64,000 nt of DNA from Phallusia mammillata (lineage: Eukaryota > Chordata > Ascidiacea > Phlebobranchia > Ascidiidae), in the NCBI GenBank assembly GCA_003260075.1, contig QLIY01000605.1, positions 27,364 through 91,363 on the forward strand, read 5' to 3'. The translations under genes were made by a program, and so were the position numbers. The first letter of the stretch is position 1; each line of letters opens with the position of its first letter. The notes below the pieces were generated by a model. That model was not told the origin of the DNA. It searched no databases and saw nothing but the letters and a program-made list of their open reading frames with translations. Shown here piece by piece: positions 11,625 through 20,235 of the stretch.

Positions 11625-12762
11625 CTGTTCACAAAGGAAAAAATAACAGACAACAAAAAATCAATGTCTTCTGAAAATGTATTTCTGAACTTCTCAAGAT
11701 CCAATGAAAATTGACGTTGGAGTGCAAGAAGCAGCATTCAGGTAAAGTTCCAGTCAGTCTTGCAAAATGATTGTGAGTTATGTGCGTTTAGGTGTAACGC
11801 GCACTGCTTTGTTTTTTTGAAAACAGGATACATTTATCTTTATTCGTTAGCAATGAATTATATCAATGGAGAAGTCAATAACTCAGAGGTCAATTCCTAC
11901 CCCCATCTTGGTCTGCAACACGACGATTTTCGAAGCGCCGCACACGCATTGGTGGATCGCATTATTGACTATTACGGAACACTTGCAGAACGCCAAACCT
12001 TTCCCAATGTAAAGCCAGGTAAAACAGCTCAGTGCGCGTTGTTTGAAATTTGTCAACATTTGCATTGAGTTACTTGGGTAAATTTTCAAAACAATTGTGA
12101 TATGTTTGAAAGAAAATTTATACCTAAACGTAACGTACAAACCAGAAAGATAAATACAGCGGTTGACTGGTCGTAAGTATTTGTTGCAATAGTTTTTATC
12201 TTCGAAATAAATCCTAGATTTCAGGCCGCGTGTTACTCACTTTACTTTAATTTTGCTTGCAAAATAACTGGTTCGTAATTTTAGCACGTTAATCAGAAAA
12301 CCATGTACGTCAAATCGCGGAGAAAAGTTTCGACAGTTGCGACAGCTTACGCCTACCAAGTCAGTGTAGGAACTAGAACATTCTTGGCGAAAATAAACTT
12401 TAATAGCCAATATTGTTGGCTCAGGGTTGAAAACTTACGTGTCTTGTTTAGGTTTTATGAGAACGCTCCTACCTGGTCAAGCCCCTGAAGAAGCAGAAAA
12501 TTGGCCTCAAGTATTCTCGGATGTCGAAAAAGTAATCATGAAAGGTTCGACGCATTGGAATTCAGCAGGATTCCTTGCTTTCTTTCCATGTGGTACTAGT
12601 TATCCCGCGTTGCAAGGTGATTTGCTGTCTGGTGCTGCCAATCCCATTGGCTTCTCCTGGGTACGTAAAAAAAACGTGTTTTACTGACATTAAATATATC
12701 CGTGTTACAAAGGTCAAACGAAAGCTAAAATTTACTCACGAAGTTACGTTATTCATCTAAAT

Positions 12763-14645
12763 CAGTGGTGGCCAAACTACGGCCCGCGGGCCGCATCCGG
12801 CCCCAATTTAACTTTTCGCAATGAAATGGTAGGGCAGAGAAACCACATTTATCTTGTTGTATACACTAGTTTTAAGGGAGGTAAAAAGACAAAATAAGGA
12901 AAGAACATCGATTTCACTTACCTACCAGGTTGGAAAACGATCTATAATCTTCCGTTTGCTCCCCATAAACATATACAGTAATCTCGCGTTTCAGAAGATC
13001 TTCCTTGATTTGGTTGACAGCCTGAGAAAAAGTCTTCTTATTGGCAAATTTAAAACAATACTAATTGTGTACAAATTTTAAACAAACGTGTTTCACCTCA
13101 AAAACATTTGTGTTTTTTCCAATAATTAACGACTTGACTTCTGCCAGGTCGATACAATGAAGCAGAGACTTCGTTCGCAGGTTCGTGTTAAGAAAAGCTG
13201 GTACAACCCCAAGTGCTGTACTTCCAGCCCATATAGCCATGTATGCCGGTTCGTTCATCATAAGCAAACCAATCTAGCAGGCAAGTAGAATTCACGCAAA
13301 AGAATGTCTTGAAATTGGCGAACATGGCTACCAAAACAACCTCCCATTAACTAAACTGACCGATACCAGCTAGCACATTATGTTAAAAATGAAGTGCCAA
13401 CAATCCTTTCATTTCACCTTGTCTCCGGGTTGCATCCCCTCGGAGCGCAAAGCTCTACAACATTTGTTGGCCCACCACAGCATCTGTTTATACGTCCACA
13501 CGTCGTCTTGAAACAACACAAACTTCCGATCTTGGAGTTTTTTCGCCTGCATTTGAAGCCTGTATCAACGGACATATAATTAACAACGGCAAAGCTAAGC
13601 AACAAATGACCTACATGTCGTAAATAACAAAGTTGGACTTCTCCCACTTTCTGTTTTTCGACAACAGGCTTGCATATGCAGTTGCAAAGGTAATGTCTTC
13701 TGCCAGCCAAGTGTGACGTTTCTTAATCAAGCCGATTGCAGCAAGCGGTATACGTTGCAAATACGACAAAACCATCATTATTGGTTCGTAAACAGAACGA
13801 TAAGCTTTAAAAACCTATACAAGAGCGAAAACACCTGCAGTTAAAGTTCACACAAAAAGCAAGTGCAAGGACAAATTTTTTTAAGCACGAATACGAGAAC
13901 AGCTATTCCCGGTCCTAATCTGTTGACAGGCCTGACCTTCGACAAATTGGTCAATGCGCTCGCAGAAAGTGTACAAGCTAAGTTAGGGGTCGGCAACCCC
14001 TGGCACCGCTGCTCTTTTCAAGCAACTTAGTTAGCTTTAGTATGTATGCTTACGCAGTTTCCCTGCTAACATATGCAGCAATCCTGACGTTGGAAACTTC
14101 ATCACCGCACGATACGGAATAATTATGTCCGGCGCTCGTTGCTTTCCAGATATTTTTTAGTTTGACTAAAGCCTTCTTGACATGACACAAGTCGAAGATA
14201 AATCTGATCANGCCAAACACCTTGCCTGGTTTTTTTCCAAGCACCATATTTACCACTGTGAACAAGCAGTGCAACAGCGCTGGCTGCTACTAGCAGTAGC
14301 TTGTGGCAAGCGTTGTTATTTTTAGAATATATGCCCTTGCAGAGTTATTTTTGGAACAGTCTGCCAACCATGACGTAAGTAGCTAACATCAAAGTCTATA
14401 TAAAACACAAGTTGTCCAACCTATTGTTACGCAATAAAGCCTATGGAGCCATTTTGTGTCCAAAATGATAATACAAGCGTAAACAAGATGGTGTTATTTA
14501 TTGTTATTCTACTACAATAATATATATTTTAATAAAGATGGCAACCAATTACGACAAATTTTACGTAAACCTCATTTAATCCGGCCCTCCAGTGGCAAGA
14601 CAGTTGCAAATTTGGCCCTCTGGTAAAAAAGTTTGGCCACCCCTG
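12763..14645. mobile_element. hAT element carrying captured host gene exons
   Basis: It starts CAGTGGTGGCCAAACT and ends AGTTTGGCCACCCCTG, flanked by perfect 8 bp duplications ATCTAAAT at 12755-12762 and 14646-14653. The length is 1883 bp. No hAT transposase was recognised. The interior holds four spliced exons of an SLC27A-type gene on the minus strand, plus its probable upstream sequence. A relic of another hAT end (GGGGTCGGCAACCCCTGGC) lies near 13986. Position 14211 is n. Confidence 0.9.
12922..13778 (-). pseudogene. 5' part of a fatty acid transport protein (SLC27A/FATP) gene captured in a hAT
   Basis: Exons 13615-13778, 13418-13559, 13097-13273 and 12922-13021 join in phase (2, 0, 0, 1) into an open frame of about 195 residues starting with ATG at 13778. 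Landmarks are the FATP N-terminus, VLFQDDVWTYKQ (the FLFEGRSYTYRQ-like strand of acyl-CoA synthetases), EGMQPGDK and LGVVPAFLNTNLRTKSLLHC, a strong match to the family motif (INTNLR..LLHC). FATPs are membrane acyl-CoA synthetases that drive fatty acid uptake. The ATP/AMP-binding signature and the rest of the gene are absent. Introns are kept, so capture was at DNA level. Whether it is transcribed is unknown. Confidence 0.82.
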
Positions 14646-15194
14646 ATCTAAATCATAATTTGTGACATGTTGCGTCCAGTGTTTGATTCAAAATATTACC
14701 GCTAGTACGTGGCGCCTCACAGTTCCAACTTTTGACAACAAATTGCTTTTCATGCATATTCGCATACGTTGAGATTGATCGTAATTTTTTTCTATGTTTG
14801 TCTTTTCTACTAATGATAATGAACTAATTTGCGAACAGGCTTCTTCTCCAGCATGTACTGAGCTGGAAACTGTCATGATGGACTGGTTAGCAAAAGCCCT
14901 AAACCTTCCCGAGTTTTATCTTCATAATGGTATAGGTCCTGGAGGGGGAGTTATTGAAGGTGAAATATTATGCCTATACGCAAGTGCTACAATGCACATT
15001 AAACAACAAAAAATCTAAGAAACCCACCTATAAAACGTAGATTCTTGTTCGACAAAACTTTGAACTTTCCGGTTTGCAGTTTGTGGCTAAAGTATAATTG
15101 TTTTTGGACAGATTCAGTTGGCACTAAAAAATATATAATACTATACAAGCCTTGACAAAAACGATACTCTATCTTATACATTGGTTACACAATA

Positions 15195-15333
15195 TGTTAA
15201 AATAGTCAAATGATGCCAGTACCCACCTTGTTTATGTCCAATTTTTCAATATATTTACTTAGGNTGTTAAAATAGTCAAATGATGCCAGTACCCACCTTG
15301 TTTATGTCCAATTTTTCAATATATTTACTTAGG
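15195..15333. repeat. 69 bp repeated on both sides of an n: unmerged contig overlap
   Basis: Bases 15195-15263 are repeated at 15265-15333 with a single n between them. This is what an unmerged contig end looks like. The true sequence probably has one copy, as in copy B near 22736-22802. Confidence 0.85.
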
Positions 15334-15795
15334 ATTAGCTAGTGAAGCAACGTTGATGACACTTTCAAGTGCGAGGAGTAAGGCAATTCGTACACAGCTA
15401 TCTCTACATCCCAACCAAACTCATCATGACATTGCCAAGCGTCTGGTGGCCTATTCTTCCAACCTAAGCAATTCATCTGTAGAAAAAGCAGGTAAACATA
15501 TTGAGTTTCGTGTTATGTCATGCAGAAGTAGTGCGTTGTCAAAGAAGTTCAATAAGTGTTTTCAGTTTCAAACTATTTATTGATTTTCGCAGGCAAAATA
15601 GCGTTGGTTCATTTAAAATTACTAGACGCGGACAAAGACGGGTCACTGCGGGGGGAAACTCTTCTGGCTGCAATAGAGATCGACAAGAACAACGGAAAAA
15701 TACCGATATATGTAGGTTAATATTTTTGTTGAACAATACGCCCAAAATAGCGACTATGGACAAAGAATAATTGAATAGCTATGTAGGTTTGTGCG

Positions 15796-15958
15796 TCACT
15801 TGGAACTACAGCCTGCTGCACATTCGATGATTTGACAGAAGTCCGGCCTATATGTAAGTGTCAAGGCTGGACTGATNTCACTTGGAACTACAGCCTGCTG
15901 CACATTCGATGATTTGACAGAAGTCCGGCCTATATGTAAGTGTCAAGGCTGGACTGAT
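15796..15958. repeat. 81 bp repeated on both sides of an n, doubling most of exon 6
   Basis: Bases 15796-15876 are repeated at 15878-15958 around an n. The repeat contains most of decarboxylase exon 6, so a naive annotation would count that exon twice. Copy B has it once. Confidence 0.85.
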
Positions 15959-16212
15959 ATCATTTTTACTTTAGTGTCAACATAAAAAAAAACATTACTC
16001 TTTTCATTTTCTGGCCAGGGCTTCTCCATCATATATAACACAACAAAACACTATCAAAAGTTGTATTTAAAAATATTAAAACAGTTTTTTGTTAATTAAC
16101 TTCTTGGACAAACAATAAAAATAAAAAGGTGTATTGCTTATAGCTACTTTTAAATACTGTTGTGCAGGTTTGCATTAACCATTCCGCAGTATTGTTTAGT
16201 GTCCGTTTTTAA

Positions 16213-17780
16213 AGCAGTATTGTTTAGTGTCCGCGACTCCTACGGATAGTGTGCTGTGCGTCAGTGAGTATTGTATTTGACTTGTACAACCCGTAATTGC
16301 TTAATTTATGTGAAATTATTGGCTCAGTCCATTTGTACTGCAGACGTTCGAAAGTCTGTGTCCATTGCGGCTAGTTTTTTCTTGTTCACTGAAAGGTCCT
16401 GAGATGTTACTCCAGTCTACTCTATTGCCATAGGACTGTCCGTTGGAATCGCTCACTAGTAATTTTAGATCGTTATTAGGTATGTCGTTCATTGAAAACC
16501 TGAGGTTCGAACGTATGTGTTTCTGACTATTCGACCTCCTTTTTCGAGTTGGTGTTCTTGTGCAATATATGCTTTTCTTTGTCGTGAGGTCATTATTATG
16601 TAAATAATTTTTTAACACGTCTGTGTTAGTTTGAGCTTTTTTTTAAGGAAATGTGCCAGACCGCCCATTCACAGTATTATGCGGCCTCGTTGTGGTGTGT
16701 TGTGGACAGTTTCTGTGCGTCAGAAACAATGCCTTGAATAGAAAATAGTCGTTTTGTTTTCCGATTTGATTTGAAAAAGGTTGGTTTGGAGTGAATAAAC
16801 GAATTAGGAAACATTTTTTTGCAGATCTGAGTACAAGTGTGTTGTTGTAATAGGAACCTCAAAAAGTGAGCCCCATTTTCAGGTGCAATAAAAGCAATAA
16901 AAGTACTCTCATGCAATTTGCGTCTTGTAAGTGAGGTAGCTGTAACCAAATAAAAATGTTTTTGTTTGAAGTAGACTATTTAAAAACGCAGTTACGAATA
17001 AGTTTCGGTTGCTAATTTGAGGTTGAAACCATTCAATGTAACGTCATCTTTCTTAGTTATCGGTTATTTTAAGCCGGAATAAAAGGTACTTTTTCAGCCC
17101 AGTAACCATCATATATGTTGTCAAGATACAAAACTATATTTGATTTTATTGTTGTTAGTTTAGAATGTATCTTGAGTCACTAATATGTGAGCAAGTCTGT
17201 GTATTTGGTACAAAACGATTTGACCAACAAGCTCTAATTGTCATGCCCTATATAAAACCTTTCCTTTTACGATGCCCTACTATGCCGCGAAAAATAGGAC
17301 ACGGGTTTTCTCCGGAAGCTCTTACAGATAAAACAACTGCAGTGTTAACGACCAACTTGTGTAAAGTAGACAAAAAAATAGTGTTCAAACGTAATTTGCA
17401 ATCAGGCAATTGACAAAAAATAAATTCGTCTGAAAAACTTTAGTAAGTTTAAGGAGTTTTTCTGTTGCATGAATGCGTGATGCGGCAATACGCTGTATTG
17501 CATCTTTAAGCGGAATGAAAGTAAGAATATTTAACATTTATCGTCCGCATCTTATATAAATACAGCGACTGGTTAAGATTTCATAATAGTATTTTAGCTC
17601 ATAGTGTTGTTTTAGAAGAGTTTATTTTACACATTATTTTCGTGTTTATAACCTAAAGTTAAAATCGCTCAAAGTAAACATTAAGTAAACATTTTTTTGT
17701 ATTGTGATCGTTGCAAGTCTCTTTTGTTTGTACAAAACCATGCTAGAATATTTTGATTCTTAGTGGGTGGTCAAGTCAGA
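16213..17780. other. Upstream region of decarboxylase copy B (first of two near-identical copies)
   Basis: This starts where similarity to decarboxylase intron 6 stops (about 16212) and runs to the 5' UTR exon near 17781-17805. A short tandem repeat (GCAGTATTGTTTAGTGTCC twice) marks the breakpoint. A minus-strand open frame of 100 residues (16316-16618, ending STNGLSQ) has protein-like composition and could be the last exon of an unrecognised gene. Another open frame is at 16677-16949. Neither has a match I can name. The same content recurs at 18532-20099. Confidence 0.4.
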
Positions 17781-17916
17781 TGGGTTTATTAGAAGCAGCA
17801 TTCAGGTAAAGTTCCAGTCAGTCTTGCAAAATGATTGTGAGTTATGTGCGTTTAGGTGTAACGCGCACTGCTTTGTTTTTTTGAAAACAGGATACATTTA
17901 TCTTTATTCGTTAGCA

Positions 17917-18082
17917 ATGAATTATATCAATGGAGAAGTCAATAACTCAGAGGTCAATTCCTACCCCCATCTTGGTCTGCAACACGACGATTTTCGAAGC
18001 GCCGCACACGCATTGGTGGATCGCATTATTGACTATTACGGAACACTTGCAGAACGCCAAACCTTTCCCAATGTAAAGCCAG
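17917..18082 (+). pseudogene. Redundant copy of decarboxylase exon 1
   Basis: Identical to exon 1 at 20236-20401 and almost identical to 11853-12018. It lies in the first of the two duplicated blocks and is cut off from exon 2 by the n at 18337. It is most likely an assembly duplicate. Confidence 0.75.
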
Positions 18083-20088
18083 GTAAAACAGCTCAGTGCG
18101 CGTTGTTTGAAATTTGTCAACATTTGCATTGAGTTACTTGGGTAAATTTTCAAAACAATTGTGATATGTTTAAAAGAAAATTTATACCTAAACGTAAAGT
18201 ACGAAACAGAAAGATAATAATACAGCGGTTGACTGGTCGTAAGTATTTGTTGCAATAGTTTTTACCTTCGAAATAAATCCTAGATTTCAGGCCGCGTGTT
18301 ACTCACTTTACTTTAATTTTGCTTGCAAAATAACTGNGGCTTCTCCATCATATATAACACAACAAAACACTATCAAAAGTTGTATTTAAAAATATTAAAA
18401 CAGTTTTTTGTTAATTAACTTCTTGGACAAACAATAAAAATAAAAAGGTGTATTGCTTATAGCTACTTTTAAATACTGTTGTGCAGGTTTGCATTAACCA
18501 TTCCGCAGTATTGTTTAGTGTCCGTTTTTAAAGCAGTATTGTTTAGTGTCCGCGACTCCTACGGATAGTGTGCTGTGCGTCAGTGAGTATTGTATTTGAC
18601 TTGTACAACCCGTAATTGCTTAATTTATGTGAAATTATTGGCTCAGTCCATTTGTACTGCAGACGTTCGAAAGTCTGTGTCCATTGCGGCTAGTTTTTTC
18701 TTGTTCACTGAAAGGTCCTGAGATGTTACTCCAGTCTACTCTATTGCCATAGGACTGTCCGTTGGAATCGCTCACTAGTAATTTTAGATCGTTATTAGGT
18801 ATGTCGTTCATTGAAAACCTGAGGTTCGAACGTATGTGTTTCTGACTATTCGACCTCCTTTTTCGAGTTGGTGTTCTTGTGCAATATATGCTTTTCTTTG
18901 TCGTGAGGTCATTATTATGTAAATAATTTTTTAACACGTCTGTGTTAGTTTGAGCTTTTTTTTAAGGAAATGTGCCAGACCGCCCATTCACAGTATTATG
19001 CGGCCTCGTTGTGGTGTGTTGTGGACAGTTTCTGTGCGTCAGAAACAATGCCTTGAATAGAAAATAGTCGTTTTGTTTTCCGATTTGATTTGAAAAAGGT
19101 TGGTTTGGAGTGAATAAACGAATTAGGAAACATTTTTTTGCAGATCTGAGTACAAGTGTGTTGTTGTAATAGGAACCTCAAAAAGTGAGCCCCATTTTCA
19201 GGTGCAATAAAAGCAATAAAAGTACTCTCATGCAATTTGCGTCTTGTAAGTGAGGTAGCTGTAACCAAATAAAAATGTTTTTGTTTGAAGTAGACTATTT
19301 AAAAACGCAGTTACGAATAAGTTTCGGTTGCTAATTTGAGGTTGAAACCATTCAATGTAACGTCATCTTTCTTAGTTATCGGTTATTTTAAGCCGGAATA
19401 AAAGGTACTTTTTCAGCCCAGTAACCATCATATATGTTGTCAAGATACAAAACTATATTTGATTTTATTGTTGTTAGTTTAGAATGTATCTTGAGTCACT
19501 AATATGTGAGCAAGTCTGTGTATTTGGTACAAAACGATTTGACCAACAAGCTCTAATTGTCATGCCCTATATAAAACCTTTCCTTTTACGATGCCCTACT
19601 ATGCCGCGAAAAATAGGACACGGGTTTTCTCCGGAAGCTCTTACAGATAAAACAACTGCAGTGTTAACGACCAACTTGTGTAAAGTAGACAAAAAAATAG
19701 TGTTCAAACGTAATTTGCAATCAGGCAATTGACAAAAAATAAATTCGTCTGAAAAACTTTAGTAAGTTTAAGGAGTTTTTCTGTTACATGAATGCGTGAT
19801 GCGGCAATACGCTGTATTGCATCTTTAAGCGGAATGAAAGTAAGAATATTTAACATTTATCGTCCGCATCTTATATAAATACAGCGACTGGTTAAGATTT
19901 CATAATAGTATTTTAGCTCATAGTGTTGTTTTAGAAGAGTTTATTTTACACATTATTTTCGTGTTTATAACCTAAAGTTAAAATCGCTCAAAGTAAACAT
20001 TAAGTAAACATTTTTTTGTATTGTGATCGTTGCAAGTCTCTTTTGTTTGTACAAAACCATGCTAGAATATTTTGATTCTTAGTGGGTG

Positions 20089-20235
20089 GTCAAGTCAGAT
20101 GGGTTTATTAGAAGCAGCATTCAGGTAAAGTTCCAGTCAGTCTTGCAAAATGATTGTGAGTTATGTGCGTTTAGGTGTAACGCGCACTGCTTTGTTTTTT
20201 TGAAAACAGGATACATTTATCTTTATTCGTTAGCA
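20089..20235 (+). promoter_or_regulatory. 5' UTR of decarboxylase copy B with a small upstream ORF
   Basis: A probable 5' UTR exon ends at 20124 (CATTCAG, then GTAAAG), and a 3' splice site ends at 20209 (TTGAAAACAG). The upstream exon contains ATG at 20099 that, after splicing, reads out of frame with the main ATG at 20236, so it would act as an upstream ORF. Copy A lacks the part of the exon holding this ATG. The promoter is not identified. Confidence 0.4.

Larger units (their letters stand above)
11727..15853 (+). pseudogene. 5' fragment (exons 1-6) of an aromatic amino acid decarboxylase-like gene, copy A
   Basis: Exons 11853-12018, 12452-12660, 14839-14959, 15333-15491, 15593-15711 and 15787-15853 match exons 1-6 of the complete gene at 20236-28912, at near identity. 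The copy begins inside the 5' UTR exon, so it has no promoter, and exons 7-11 with the PLP-binding lysine are absent; similarity ends near 16212. Exon 6 changes the conserved Gly of EVGPIC to Arg. The frame is open in all six exons, so the copy is recent or is an allele placed in tandem by the assembler. It holds a 1.9 kb hAT between exons 2 and 3 and lacks the MITE found in copy B at 22219-22708. Confidence 0.8.

Noticed and set aside
13984-14275. Possible hAT transposase remnant in the FATP-carrying element
   Set aside because: The frame at 14050-14274 shows no recognisable dimerisation or catalytic motif and is interrupted by an n.
17165-17413. Plus-strand frame of 82 codons, repeated at 19484-19732
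   Set aside because: It is seen twice only because the 2318 bp block is duplicated; no domain or splice evidence.
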